Positions 51,773 through 60,464 are shown, numbered from the stretch's first letter. The stretch: 64,000 bases of DNA from RYN-230 sp963814645 (GCA_963814645.1 CAWFDX010000004.1:434001-498000), one strand, 5' to 3'. Notes: generated by a model from the sequence alone, not told the origin. Program-made: numbers and translations.

Positions 51773-52720
51773 ATGCGTTACGACTCGCTGCTCGACTCGC
51801 TCGGCGGTACCCCGCTGGTCGGGCTGCCGAGGCTGTCTCCGGGGCCGGACCAGCGGCTGTGGGCCAAGCTGGAGGACCGTAACCCGACCGGCTCGGTGAA
51901 GGACCGGGCGGCGTTCTTCATGATCGAGCAGGCGGAGAAGGACGGCCTGCTGGTGCCGGGGTCCACCATCCTGGAACCCACTTCGGGGAACACCGGGATT
52001 TCGCTGGCCATGGTGTCCAAGTTGCGTGGCTACCGGATGATTTGCGTGATGCCGGAGAACACCTCCGCGGAACGCCGCCAGATGCTGGAGATGTACGGCG
52101 CCCAGGTGATTTCCTCGCCGGCCGCGGGCGGGTCCAACGAGGCGGTCCGGGTGGCCAAGCGGCTGGCCGCGGAGCACCCCGACTGGGTCATGCTGTACCA
52201 GTACGGCAACGAGGCGAACAGCCGGGCGCACTACGAGACCACCGGCCCGGAGATCCTGGCCGACCTGCCCGGGATCACCCATTTTGTGGCTGGGCTGGGC
52301 ACCACCGGGACGCTCATGGGCGTCGGGCGCTACCTGCGCGAGCACGTGCCGGGCGTGTCCATCGTGGCCGCCGAGCCGCGCTACGGCGAACTGGTCTACG
52401 GGCTGCGCAACATCGACGAGGGCTTCGTCCCGGAACTGTACGACGAGTCGGTGCTGACCACCCGGTTCTCCGTGTCGTCGGCGGACGCGCTGCGCCGGAC
52501 CCGGGAGCTGCTGGACTTCGAAGGCATCTTCGCGGGCATCTCCGCGGGCGGCGCGCTGCACGCCGCGCTGGGCATGGCGGCCAAGGCCCAGGCGGCCGGG
52601 CAGCGGGCCGACATCGCGTTCGTGGTCGCCGACGGCGGCTGGAAATACCTGTCCACCGGCGCGTACTCCGGCACTCTGGAAGATGCCGAGGACCGTCTGG
52701 AAGGGCAGCTATGGGCGTAA
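51773..52720 (+). CDS. cysM: O-phosphoserine sulfhydrylase CysM
   Basis: PLP enzyme that uses O-phosphoserine and CysO thiocarboxylate to make CysO-cysteine. 315 residues. PLP Lys in NPTGSVKDRAAF, phosphate-binding PTSGNTGISLAM, GLGTTGTLMGVGRYL, and the C-terminal EGQLWA tail that closes over the active site in the tuberculosis enzyme. Last of the mec-cysO-cysM trio with 16-bp spacing. Confidence 0.96.
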   Translation: MRYDSLLDSLGGTPLVGLPRLSPGPDQRLWAKLEDRNPTGSVKDRAAFFMIEQAEKDGLLVPGSTILEPTSGNTGISLAMVSKLRGYRMICVMPENTSAERRQMLEMYGAQVISSPAAGGSNEAVRVAKRLAAEHPDWVMLYQYGNEANSRAHYETTGPEILADLPGITHFVAGLGTTGTLMGVGRYLREHVPGVSIVAAEPRYGELVYGLRNIDEGFVPELYDESVLTTRFSVSSADALRRTRELLDFEGIFAGISAGGALHAALGMAAKAQAAGQRADIAFVVADGGWKYLSTGAYSGTLEDAEDRLEGQLWA

Positions 52721-52769
52721 CGCCAGTACCCGCGCACTGTGCCCAGTCCGGTGCGCGGACTCGCCCGCG

Positions 52770-53585
52770 GTGAGCGTGTTCGACGAGGCCACCGCGGTCC
52801 GCCAGGTCGGGGAGGGGCGGTACGAGGTCAGGCCGGATGACCGGTTCGCCATCGCCGGGGCGGTCAACGGCGGGGTGCTGCTGGCCAGCATGCTTCGCGC
52901 GGTGCTGCACACCGCGCCGCATCCGTATCCGATCGCGACCAGCGCGCACTTCCTCCGCGCGCCGCGCCCGGAGCCCGCGCAGGCCGAGGTCAGCTGGCTG
53001 AAGCAGGGCAAGGTCGCGGCCACCGCCCGGGCCACCCTGGTGCAGGATGGCCGGCCGGTGCTGGAGACCACGGTAACCACCGGCGCGCTCGGCGATCCGG
53101 CCGACACCGTCGGGCTGTCCTGGACCGGCGAGCCGCCCTGGCTGCCGCCGATCGATGAGTGCCGGGGCGCGCGGGAAGCCCCGCACCGGGTGTTCAGCGG
53201 TTACGCCAAGCAAGTGGACCTCCGGCTGGACCCGGCCACCGCGGGCTGGACGCGCGGCCAGCCGGCCGGCGTGCCGGAGATGCGCGGCTACTTCCAGCTG
53301 GCCGAGGAACGGAACCCGGACGCCCTGCTGCTGGCCCTGGCTGTGGACTCGCTGCCGCCGGTGGTGTTCGGCCTCGAGGTGGTCGGCTGGTCCCCGACGG
53401 TCGAGCTGACCTGGTACATGCGAGCGGTGCCGGCCCCCGGGCCGCTACGCGTCGCGGCCCGCTGCCGGCACGTCAGCGGCGGCTGGTTCGACGAGGAAGC
53501 CGAGGTCTGGGACAGCGCCGGCCACCTGGTCGCGCAGAGCCGCCAGATCGCCCTGGTCGGCCGGGGCCAGTCCGGGCGTCGCTAG
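52770..53585 (+). CDS. Acyl-CoA thioesterase-like hotdog protein
   Basis: 271 residues from GTG 52770. Tandem hotdog layout of the TesB-like family: AGAVNGGVLLASMLRAV (first hotdog helix), SAHFLRAPRPEPAQAEV, then a second copy with AEERNPDALLLALAVDSLPPVVF and TVELTWYMRAVPAPGPLRV, GGWFDEEAEVWDSAGHLVAQSRQ. Would hydrolyse acyl-CoA; chain length unknown. It takes the place between cysM and the phosphodiesterase where M. tuberculosis has rhomboid and murI. Confidence 0.88.
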   Translation: MSVFDEATAVRQVGEGRYEVRPDDRFAIAGAVNGGVLLASMLRAVLHTAPHPYPIATSAHFLRAPRPEPAQAEVSWLKQGKVAATARATLVQDGRPVLETTVTTGALGDPADTVGLSWTGEPPWLPPIDECRGAREAPHRVFSGYAKQVDLRLDPATAGWTRGQPAGVPEMRGYFQLAEERNPDALLLALAVDSLPPVVFGLEVVGWSPTVELTWYMRAVPAPGPLRVAARCRHVSGGWFDEEAEVWDSAGHLVAQSRQIALVGRGQSGRR

Positions 53586-53622
53586 GGCGCTGGCCCGTCC
53601 GGGCCGCGTACTCTTGATCATC

Positions 53623-54372
53623 GTGCGCCTCACCGTGGTCGGCTGCTCCGGTTCCATCCCCGGGCCTGATAGCCCGGCGTCCTGCTACCTGCTCGAGGAA
53701 GAGGGCTTCCGGCTGCTGCTCGACCTGGGCAGTGGCGCGCTCGGCCCGGTGCAGCGGCACCTGCCGCTGACCGGCATCGACGCGATCTGCCTCAGCCACC
53801 TGCATGCCGACCACTGCCTGGACCTGTGCCCGCTCTGGGTGGCCCAGATCTACGCGCCGGACGGCCCGCGGCCGCGCATCCCGGTGGCTGGCCCGGAGGG
53901 CACCCCGGAGCGGCTGGCCCGGGCCTACGGCTTCACCGAGGAGCCCGGCATGACCGGGGCGTTCGAGTTCGGCACGCTGCAGCCGGGGACCCGGCAGATC
54001 GGCCCGTTCGAGATCACCCTGGCCCGGATGAACCACCCGGTGGAGACGTACGGCTTCCGGGTCGCGGCCCGCGGCCGGGTCATCGCCTACTCGGCCGACA
54101 CCGGGCCGACGGATGCCCTGGTCGGCCTGGCCCAGGACGCCGACCTGCTGCTCTGCGAAGCGACGTTCCTGGACGAACCGGGACAGTCGGCCAACCTACA
54201 TATGTCGGGTAAGCAGGCGGGCGAGCATGCGGCGCGGGCCGGGGTGGGCCAGCTCGTGCTCACCCACCTGGCGCCGTGGCACGACCGGCAGCGCAGCCAG
54301 GCCGAGGCGGCGGCGGTGTACCCCGGCCCGCTCGCGCTGGCCACCTCCGGGCTGGTCGTCGACCTGGGCTGA
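53623..54372 (+). CDS. MBL-fold phosphodiesterase (Rv1339-like)
   Basis: 249 residues from GTG 53623 (VRLTVVGCSGSIPGP). Metallo-beta-lactamase metal motif SHLHADHCLDL, later His in MNHPVETYGFR, Asp in AYSADTGPTD and LTHLAPWHD. Similar to ribonuclease Z and to Rv1339, reported as an atypical cyclic AMP phosphodiesterase. Location immediately upstream (two genes) of rph and rdgB matches Rv1339-Rv1340-Rv1341. Confidence 0.9.
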   Translation: MRLTVVGCSGSIPGPDSPASCYLLEEEGFRLLLDLGSGALGPVQRHLPLTGIDAICLSHLHADHCLDLCPLWVAQIYAPDGPRPRIPVAGPEGTPERLARAYGFTEEPGMTGAFEFGTLQPGTRQIGPFEITLARMNHPVETYGFRVAARGRVIAYSADTGPTDALVGLAQDADLLLCEATFLDEPGQSANLHMSGKQAGEHAARAGVGQLVLTHLAPWHDRQRSQAEAAAVYPGPLALATSGLVVDLG

Positions 54373-54403
54373 GCCCGCCCGCGGGCGCTTAGGATGCTCA
54401 ACC

Positions 54404-55342
54404 ATGCGGGTACTCGTGACCGGCGGTGCCGGGTTCATCGGCTCACATCTCACCGACGGGTTCCTGGCCCGGGGCGATGAGGTCGCCGTGGCCGATGACC
54501 TGTCGACGGGCCGCGCGGGCCGCCTGGACGGCCAGGTCCCGCTGCACAAGGTGAGCATCGCCGACGCGGCCGCGTTCACCGCGCTCGTCCGGCAGGTCCA
54601 GCCCGAGCTGATCTGCCACCTGGCCGCGCAGATCGACGTCCGGTCCTCGGTGAACGCCCCGGCCGAGGACGCCGGGGTCAACGTGGTCGGCACGGTCAAC
54701 GTGCTGGAGGCGGCCCGGGCCACCGGGGCCCGGGTGCTGTTCGCCTCCTCCGGCGGCGCCGTCTACGGCCGGGATGCCCCGATCCCGTCCCGGGAGGACG
54801 TGCTGGCCTTGCCCGAGTCGCCGTGTGGCATCGCCAAGCTGTGCGCCGAGCAGTACATCGGGCTGTACAACCGGCTGCACGGCACCCGGCACTCGATTCT
54901 CCGGCTGGCCAATGTGTACGGGCCGCGGCAGGACCCGGGCGGCCAGGCCGGGGTCATCCCGATCTTCTGCGGCTGCGTGCTAGCCGGGCAGGACGTGCCG
55001 ATCTACGGCGATGGCACGCAGACCCGGGACTACGTGTACGTCGGTGACATGGTCAGCGCGTTCCTGGCCGCCGCGGACGCGGGCCGCCCCGGGACGTGGA
55101 ACATCGGCACCGGGGTGGAGATCAGCGTGCTGGACATCGTGGCCATCATCGGGCAGGTGGCCGGCCGCCCGGTGGCGCCGCGGTTCGGCCAGCCCCGCCC
55201 GGGTGAGCTGCTGCGCAGCGCGCTCGCGGTCGGCCGGGTGGGCCGGGACCTGGGCTGGCGGGCGCAGACCCAGCTGGCCGCGGGCATCGGCGCGGTGTAC
55301 CACTGGATCGAGTCCGGCACCCCCGACCGAGTTGGCTACTGA
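54404..55342 (+). CDS. NAD-dependent epimerase/dehydratase with catalytic Tyr replaced by Cys
   Basis: 312 residues of the extended SDR fold. GGAGFIGSHL for NAD binding, HLAAQIDVRSSV, SSGGAVYG, and ILRLANVYGPRQ and YGDGTQTRDYVYVGDM typical of UDP-glucose 4-epimerase. The YxxxK active-site motif reads SPCGIAKLCAEQY: Tyr is Cys (codon TGT, one base from TAT). Without Tyr the hydride transfer would be badly impaired, unless this is a binding protein or a sequence error. Inserted between the phosphodiesterase and rph, which are neighbours in M. tuberculosis. Confidence 0.85.
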   Translation: MRVLVTGGAGFIGSHLTDGFLARGDEVAVADDLSTGRAGRLDGQVPLHKVSIADAAAFTALVRQVQPELICHLAAQIDVRSSVNAPAEDAGVNVVGTVNVLEAARATGARVLFASSGGAVYGRDAPIPSREDVLALPESPCGIAKLCAEQYIGLYNRLHGTRHSILRLANVYGPRQDPGGQAGVIPIFCGCVLAGQDVPIYGDGTQTRDYVYVGDMVSAFLAAADAGRPGTWNIGTGVEISVLDIVAIIGQVAGRPVAPRFGQPRPGELLRSALAVGRVGRDLGWRAQTQLAAGIGAVYHWIESGTPDRVGY

Positions 55343-55400
55343 GCTGCCAGTAATCGGCGCACAACCGGGTTGACTGTCCGCTCAGGCTACGCTGTCCCTC

Positions 55401-56120
55401 ATGTCCCGACCCGATGGGCGCAGCAATGCCTCGCTGCGCGAGATACGGATGACCCGCGGCTGGCTGGAGCACGCGGAAGGCTCGGTGCTGGTTGAGTTCG
55501 GCGGCACCCGGGTGCTCTGCGCGGCCAGCGCGACCGAGGATGTGCCGCGCTGGCGGCGTGGCAGCGGCCTGGGCTGGGTGACGGCCGAGTACGCGATGCT
55601 GCCCCGGGCGACCAACACGCGCGGCGACCGGGAGTCGGTGAAGGGCCGGATCGGCGGCCGGACGCACGAGATCTCCCGGCTGATCGGCCGTTCCCTGCGG
55701 GCCTGTGTGGACGCCAAGGCGCTGGGCGAGAACTCCATCGTGATCGACTGTGACGTGCTGCAGGCCGACGGCGGCACCCGGACCGCGGCCATCACTGGCG
55801 GGTTCGTGGCGCTGGCCGACGCGGTGGCCTGGCTGCGCTCGCGCAAGCGGCTCAAGGGTGACCCGCTGGTCGGGTCGGTGGCCGCGGTCAGCGTGGGCAT
55901 CGTGGACTCACAGCCCCGGCTGGACCTGTGCTACGAGGAGGACTCGGCCGCGCAGACCGACATGAACGTGGTGTGCACCGGCGACGGCGGGTTCGTGGAG
56001 ATCCAGGGCACCGCCGAGCGGGAGCCGTTCAGCCGTGAGCTGCTCACCGAACTGCTTGACCTGGGCGTGGCCGGGTGCGCCGAGCTGACCCGGATCCAGC
56101 GGGAAGCGCTCGGCTGGTGA
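55401..56120 (+). CDS. rph: Ribonuclease PH
   Basis: Phosphorolytic 3'-exonuclease that trims tRNA 3' ends. 239 residues, normal. SVLVEFGGTRVLCAASATEDVPRW, GWVTAEYAMLPRATNTR, REISRLIGRSLRACVD, IDCDVLQADGGTRTAAITGGFVAL. ATG start. Overlaps rdgB start by GTGA, the usual partner. Confidence 0.97.
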   Translation: MSRPDGRSNASLREIRMTRGWLEHAEGSVLVEFGGTRVLCAASATEDVPRWRRGSGLGWVTAEYAMLPRATNTRGDRESVKGRIGGRTHEISRLIGRSLRACVDAKALGENSIVIDCDVLQADGGTRTAAITGGFVALADAVAWLRSRKRLKGDPLVGSVAAVSVGIVDSQPRLDLCYEEDSAAQTDMNVVCTGDGGFVEIQGTAEREPFSRELLTELLDLGVAGCAELTRIQREALGW

Positions 56121-56722
56121 CCAGCCGGCTGGTCCTGGCCACCCGGAACCCGGCCAAGCTGGCCGAGCTGCGCCGGATCCTCGAAGCCGGGCGGGTCCCG
56201 GTCGGGGTCGGTGACCTGGGGGAGTACCCCGGGATGCCCGAGGTGGCCGAGACCGGCCTCACGTTCGAAGAGAATGCGCTGCTCAAAGCGCGGGCGGTGG
56301 CCGCGTTCACCGGGCTGCCCGCGGTGGCCGACGACTCCGGCCTGTGTGTCGACGCGCTGAACGGGATGCCCGGCGTGCTGTCCGCCCGCTGGTCCGGAAA
56401 GCACGGCGACGACGAGGCCAACCTGTGGCTGGTGCTGGGCCAGATGTCCGATGTGCCGCCCGGCCGCCGCGGCGCGCGCTTCACCTGTGCCGCCGCGCTC
56501 GTCCTGCCGTCCGGCGCCGAGCAGGTCACCGAGGGAGTGCTGGAAGGGTCGCTGACCCGGGAGCCGCGCGGCAGCAACGGCTTCGGCTATGACCCGATCT
56601 TCGTCCCGGCCGGCCGGGAGCTCACCACAGCCCAGCTCAGCGCCGAGGAGAAGGACAAGATCAGCCACCGGGGCCGGGCGCTGCGCGCGCTGGCTCCGGT
56701 CATCGCGGCGCTGCTCAGCTAG
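56117..56722 (+). CDS. rdgB: dITP/XTP pyrophosphatase (RdgB/HAM1)
   Basis: House-cleaning enzyme removing non-canonical purine NTPs. 201 residues. LVLATRNPAKLAELRRIL (N-x-x-K phosphate site), ADDSGLCVDALNGMPGVLSARWSG, and GSNGFGYDPIFVPAG, plus SHRGRALRAL at the end. GTG 56117 start inside the rph stop. Followed by a strong terminator. Confidence 0.97.
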   Translation: MTSRLVLATRNPAKLAELRRILEAGRVPVGVGDLGEYPGMPEVAETGLTFEENALLKARAVAAFTGLPAVADDSGLCVDALNGMPGVLSARWSGKHGDDEANLWLVLGQMSDVPPGRRGARFTCAAALVLPSGAEQVTEGVLEGSLTREPRGSNGFGYDPIFVPAGRELTTAQLSAEEKDKISHRGRALRALAPVIAALLS

Positions 56723-56732
56723 CCCGGGTACG

Positions 56733-56770
56733 CGCAGCGGGCTGCCCGGTAACCCGGGCAGCCCGCTGCG
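56733..56770. terminator. Bidirectional hairpin terminator
   Basis: CGCAGCGGGCTGCCCGG and its exact complement, 17-bp stem with a TAAC loop, between rdgB and the convergent lipoprotein gene. Confidence 0.8.
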
Positions 56771-56789
56771 TCAGGCCGTGTCGCTCAAC

Positions 56790-57785
56790 TCACCAGTGCG
56801 TCGGCATGCTGCTCGGCGCCGCGCTGGCCCCAGGGGTGGCGCCGGTGGGCGGCACCGTGCTGGCCGGGGTCGGCGTCACCGCGGTGGCCGGGTTGGCGGG
56901 AGCGGTAGCGGCCATCGTCGGGGTCGGCGTGGCCGTCACGGCACCCGTGCCGGGCAGCACGAAGACGATCGTGCTGGACGGCATCGCGATGTGCATCGGC
57001 TGGTTGAACGAGTTCAGCGTCAGCGTGATGGTGAACGTGGTGCCGTTCACGGTGTCGATCAGCACCAGCTTGCGCACCATGTGCGAGGAGTCCAGGAAGA
57101 CCCGGAACCGGGTCATGGACAGGCCGCTGTTCATCCAGGACTGCACGGTCGGCTGCATGTTCGAGGACAGGTGGCTGAGGATGTCGGCCAGCACGTAATG
57201 GCCGCCGTACTCACGCATCCGGGAGCCGTCCATCCGCGAGAAGCCCATGAAGCGCATGTTCGACCCGTACGGGAGCAGTTGGGTCTGCATGACCGGGCTG
57301 CTGCCCTCTAGGAGCGCCAGCAACGGGCCGAGGTTCAGCCCCGAGTTGCTGCTCATGCTGGACATCGAGCCCTCGATCCACCGGTGGTGGTAGGCGCTCA
57401 GGAACAGCGGGCTGCGCATGTAGGCCATGCCGTCGCTCAGGATGATCTTCACGTTGCCGAGCTGGCCGGCGTTGGCCACGATGGAGATCGTCGGCGAGCT
57501 GGGGGTGGTGGCCACCTCGTTCATCGTGCCGAACAGGTTGGCGTTGGTCGTGCCGGTCGCGGTGATCTGCACGCTCGCCGAGAACGTGTTCACCTGCTGG
57601 GTCTGCTGCGCGGCCAGCGTCAGCATCTGGCCTACCGACGACGAGGACGCCGTCGTGCCCAGGCTAGAGCCGCTTCCGGACGAGGTGCTGAAGCTGCTGG
57701 GCTTGCATCCGGCAATAGTCACTGCTGCCGCCACCGCCACGGCCGCGAAGCCGAGCGGGCGAGCGACCTTCAACTGCGGGAACAC
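56790..57785 (-). CDS. Putative lipoprotein, LppX/LprG-like
   Basis: 331 residues from GTG 57785 (AGGAGG seven bases upstream). Signal peptide with lipobox VTIAGC gives an N-acylated Cys on the outer face. Mature part: Ser/Gly linker, then a beta/alpha half-barrel with LAAQQTQQVNTFSASVQITATG, MAYMRSPLFL, WMNSGLSMTRFRVFLDSSHMVRKLVLID, resembling the LppX_LprAFG fold used in lipid transport. The C-terminal 60 residues are Pro/Thr/Ala-rich (TPTPTMAATAPANP), likely wall-spanning or disordered. Confidence 0.85.
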   Translation of the reverse strand: MFPQLKVARPLGFAAVAVAAAVTIAGCKPSSFSTSSGSGSSLGTTASSSSVGQMLTLAAQQTQQVNTFSASVQITATGTTNANLFGTMNEVATTPSSPTISIVANAGQLGNVKIILSDGMAYMRSPLFLSAYHHRWIEGSMSSMSSNSGLNLGPLLALLEGSSPVMQTQLLPYGSNMRFMGFSRMDGSRMREYGGHYVLADILSHLSSNMQPTVQSWMNSGLSMTRFRVFLDSSHMVRKLVLIDTVNGTTFTITLTLNSFNQPMHIAMPSSTIVFVLPGTGAVTATPTPTMAATAPANPATAVTPTPASTVPPTGATPGASAAPSSMPTHW

Positions 57786-57970
57786 GCCTGGTCCTCCTAT
57801 GGGTTGGCGATTGCTGATCTCTCGCAATCCCCCGCCACCCGTCCGGGACTCTACGTTCGCGTTGCGGTGATCAGGCCATCGGTCCGCTCTCGGTAAGGGG
57901 GACGTAACATCCGTTCACATCCGGCAAGCGCGGCCGGTAACGTGGGTTCGGCTTATCCGGAGGGAGCATC

Positions 57971-58441
57971 GTGACCGACCAGAAACTGGCGCCCGGAGAT
58001 GTGGCGCCGGACTTTTCCCTGTCCGACGCGGACGGCCAGACAGTAACCCTGTCCGGGCTGCGCGGGCAGCGGGTGATCGTGTACTTTTACCCGGCTGCGA
58101 TGACCCCCGGCTGCACCAAAGAAGCATGCGATTTCCGGGATAATCTTGGCGTGCTGGCTGGCGCCGGGCTGACCGTGCTCGGCATTTCCCCGGATAGCCC
58201 GCAAAAGCTGGCTAAGTTCCGGGACAGGGAATCGCTGAATTTCACCTTGCTCGCCGATCCCGACCGCGAAGTGCTGCGCGCTTACGGCGCCTATGGTGAG
58301 AAGATGAACTACGGCAAGAAAACGGTCGGCGTGATCCGCTCCACGTTCGTGATCGGCGCGGATGGCCGCGTCGAGCGGGCGTATTACAACGTCCGGGCGA
58401 CCGGGCATGTTGAGCGGCTGCGCAAGGACCTGGCCGCCTGA
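57971..58441 (+). CDS. bcp: Thioredoxin-dependent thiol peroxidase (Bcp/PrxQ)
   Basis: 156 residues. VIVYFYPAAMTPGCTKEACDFRD contains the peroxidatic Cys and, five residues later, the resolving Cys of PrxQ-type 2-Cys enzymes. Reduces hydroperoxides using thioredoxin. GTG start with GGAGG about seven bases upstream (57959-57963). Followed 5 bp later by a tRNA. Confidence 0.96.
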   Translation: MTDQKLAPGDVAPDFSLSDADGQTVTLSGLRGQRVIVYFYPAAMTPGCTKEACDFRDNLGVLAGAGLTVLGISPDSPQKLAKFRDRESLNFTLLADPDREVLRAYGAYGEKMNYGKKTVGVIRSTFVIGADGRVERAYYNVRATGHVERLRKDLAA

Positions 58442-58446
58442 TTCGC

Positions 58447-58519
58447 GGGGCCGTAGCCCAACGGCAGAGGCACAGGACTTAGGATCCTGCAAGTATGGGT
58501 TCAAATCCCATCGGCCCCA
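58447..58519 (+). tRNA. tRNA, class I shape, anticodon UAG (Leu codon CUA) with 5-nt variable loop
   Basis: 73 bases. Acceptor GGGGCCG/CGGCCCC pairs perfectly; anticodon stem CAGGA/TCCTG with loop CTTAGGA, so bases 34-36 are TAG; T arm ATGGG-TTCAAAT-CCCAT is perfect; D-loop has GG. The variable loop is CAAGT, five bases. Leucine tRNAs in bacteria normally have a long variable arm, so amino-acid identity is uncertain though the anticodon reads CUA. CCA is not encoded (ACA follows). Discriminator A. Confidence 0.88.
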
Positions 58520-59364
58520 CAAATACTGACGGCCCGGCGACCGCGACGCTGGCCGACAACCACGTTCATTCGCAGTGGTCGTATGACACCGGCCCGCAGG
58601 CGTCCATGGCCGCGGCCTGCGCCCGCGCGGTGGAGCTCGGGCTGCCCTCGGTGGCGTTCACCGAGCACCTGGATTTCGCCGAGCCCGGGCCGGCTGACCC
58701 GCTCGCCGTGGCCGGCCTGAAGCGTCACGACGCGGGCGGGATCCGGCCGCTGGACGTGCCCGGCTACCTCGCCGCACTGGCCGATTGCCGGGACCGGTTC
58801 CCGGCGCTGCGCATCCTGTCCGGGGCGGAGGCGGGGGAGCCGCACCTGTTCGCGGCCAGCGCCGCCGCCACCCTAGGGTCGGGCCGGTTCGACCGGGTGC
58901 TCGGCTCGGTGCACGGCGTGCGCACCGGCGGCCAGCTGGTGTATTCCGGATGGCTGCTCCGCCAGGATCCGGCGGCCGAGGTGATGCGCCGGTACTTCGC
59001 CGAGGTGGTCGCCATGATCGAGGGCAGCGGCCTGTTCGAGGTGCTGGCCCATCTGGACTTCCCGCGCCGGTACTGGCCCGCGTCGGCGGGCGAGTACACC
59101 GAGTCCGCGTTCGAGGAGGAGTACCGCGCGGTGCTCCGCGCGCTGGCCACCTCGGGCCGGGTGCTGGAAATCAACACGGCCAGCCCGCTGCTCTCGGTTA
59201 GCGTGCTGCGCTGGTGGGCCGAGGAAGGCGGCGCCGCGGTGTCCTTCGGCAGCGACGCCCACCTGCCCTGGCATGTCGGCGCCCGGTTCCAGCAGGCGTC
59301 CGCGATCGCCGCCACGGCGGGCTTCAGGCCCGGCCGGGACCCGTCCGGTTTCTGGCGCCGTTAG
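58495..59364 (+). CDS. PHP-domain phosphoesterase (histidinol-phosphatase-like)
   Basis: PHP metal motifs: DNHVHSQWSYD near the N-terminus, HLDF, LSGAEAGEP, HLDFPRRYWP, and SFGSDAHLPWHVG at the C-terminus. 289 residues as read from ATG 58495, but that ATG is inside the T arm of the tRNA and its first 8 residues are tRNA sequence. No other ATG, GTG or TTG lies between there and the essential HVH motif; a CTG at 58549 is the only alternative. Function could be histidinol phosphate or trinucleotide phosphatase. Confidence 0.85.
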   Translation: MGSNPIGPTNTDGPATATLADNHVHSQWSYDTGPQASMAAACARAVELGLPSVAFTEHLDFAEPGPADPLAVAGLKRHDAGGIRPLDVPGYLAALADCRDRFPALRILSGAEAGEPHLFAASAAATLGSGRFDRVLGSVHGVRTGGQLVYSGWLLRQDPAAEVMRRYFAEVVAMIEGSGLFEVLAHLDFPRRYWPASAGEYTESAFEEEYRAVLRALATSGRVLEINTASPLLSVSVLRWWAEEGGAAVSFGSDAHLPWHVGARFQQASAIAATAGFRPGRDPSGFWRR

Positions 59365-60464
59365 CCCGCCGCCAGGTCGGCGACGATGCGGGCCACCTCC
59401 CCGGGCGGCAGGGCCAGGGTCATGTCGCCCACCGACATCTCGACCCGCTGGGTCCGCGGGTCCGCCGTGCTGGCTGACTCGGGCCAGGTCCAGATGCCCT
59501 GGTCCTTGGCCAGCCGGACGGCCGCGGCGCGGAAGCCGGCCGCGCTGGTGCTCAGCAGCAGGTGCATCATCGGGGTCTGCGGCGGGTCCGGGACCACCTG
59601 GACCCCCGGCACGCCGTGCAGCGCGTCCGCGATGGCCCGAGCGTGGGCCAGGTACCGCGGCATCAGCGGCAGCCGCCGGTCCAGGCAGGTCAGCGCGGAG
59701 GCGGCGTTGGGCCACAGCCCGAACAGCGTGCCGCCCATCCGGTGCCGCCACTCGCGGACCTGGCCGATGACGTCGTCCGGGCCGGCCACGCAGCAGCCCG
59801 GCAGCGCGCCGAGACCCTTGTAGAACGACACGTACACGGTGTCGAACAGCCCGGCGATGTCGGCGGGCGGCCGCCCGTATCCGGCCGCCGATTCCCACAG
59901 CCGGGCCCCGTCCAGGTGAGCGGCGGCGCCCTGCTCGCGGGCCCAGCTCAGCTGCGCTGTCAGGTCGTCCCAGGGCGGCTGCTGGCCGCCCAGGTCACGC
60001 TGCGGCAGTTCGAGCACCAGCGCCGCGGGCGGCTCGGCCACCGCGGCCAGGTCCGCGACGCTGAGCAGCCGGTGCCGGTCGCCGGCCGGGTGGCCGGTGA
60101 GCTGATGCAGCCGCTGGTAGCCGCGGCCTTCGTGCACGTCGATGTGACAGCACGGGTGGAACAGCACGGTGCGGCGCCGCCGCTGATCGGCGTGCACCCG
60201 GAGCACCGCCTGCTGGGCCATGGTGCCGCTGGGCAGGAACACCGCGGCCGGCTTGCCGAGCAGCGCCGCGATCCGGCCTTCCAGGTCGGCCACCACCCCG
60301 CCGTCGCCGTAGCGGTCCGGGACGGTGTCGGCGGGCACCGTGGCCAGCAGGTCGGCCACCCGGACCGGCCCGTGGTAGTGCAGGAACCGGGTGCACTGGT
60401 CGCGCAGGGCGGTGAGTTCCGCCGGGCTCTGTTCTTCACCACGGGGGTCTTGGTCAGTAGGCAT
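59361..60464 (-). CDS. Beta-eliminating lyase / threonine aldolase-family PLP enzyme
   Basis: 367 residues from ATG 60464. Fold type I: AVFLPSGTMAQQAVLRVHADQ, HLDGARLWESAAGYG, and the PLP Lys in VYVSFYKGLGALPGCCVAG; REWRHRMGGTLFGLWP. Resembles low-specificity L-threonine aldolases. Substrate preference not determined. Overlaps the PHP gene by 4 bp tail to tail. Divergent from the YbaK gene by 25 bp. Confidence 0.9.
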   Translation of the reverse strand: MPTDQDPRGEEQSPAELTALRDQCTRFLHYHGPVRVADLLATVPADTVPDRYGDGGVVADLEGRIAALLGKPAAVFLPSGTMAQQAVLRVHADQRRRRTVLFHPCCHIDVHEGRGYQRLHQLTGHPAGDRHRLLSVADLAAVAEPPAALVLELPQRDLGGQQPPWDDLTAQLSWAREQGAAAHLDGARLWESAAGYGRPPADIAGLFDTVYVSFYKGLGALPGCCVAGPDDVIGQVREWRHRMGGTLFGLWPNAASALTCLDRRLPLMPRYLAHARAIADALHGVPGVQVVPDPPQTPMMHLLLSTSAAGFRAAAVRLAKDQGIWTWPESASTADPRTQRVEMSVGDMTLALPPGEVARIVADLAAG

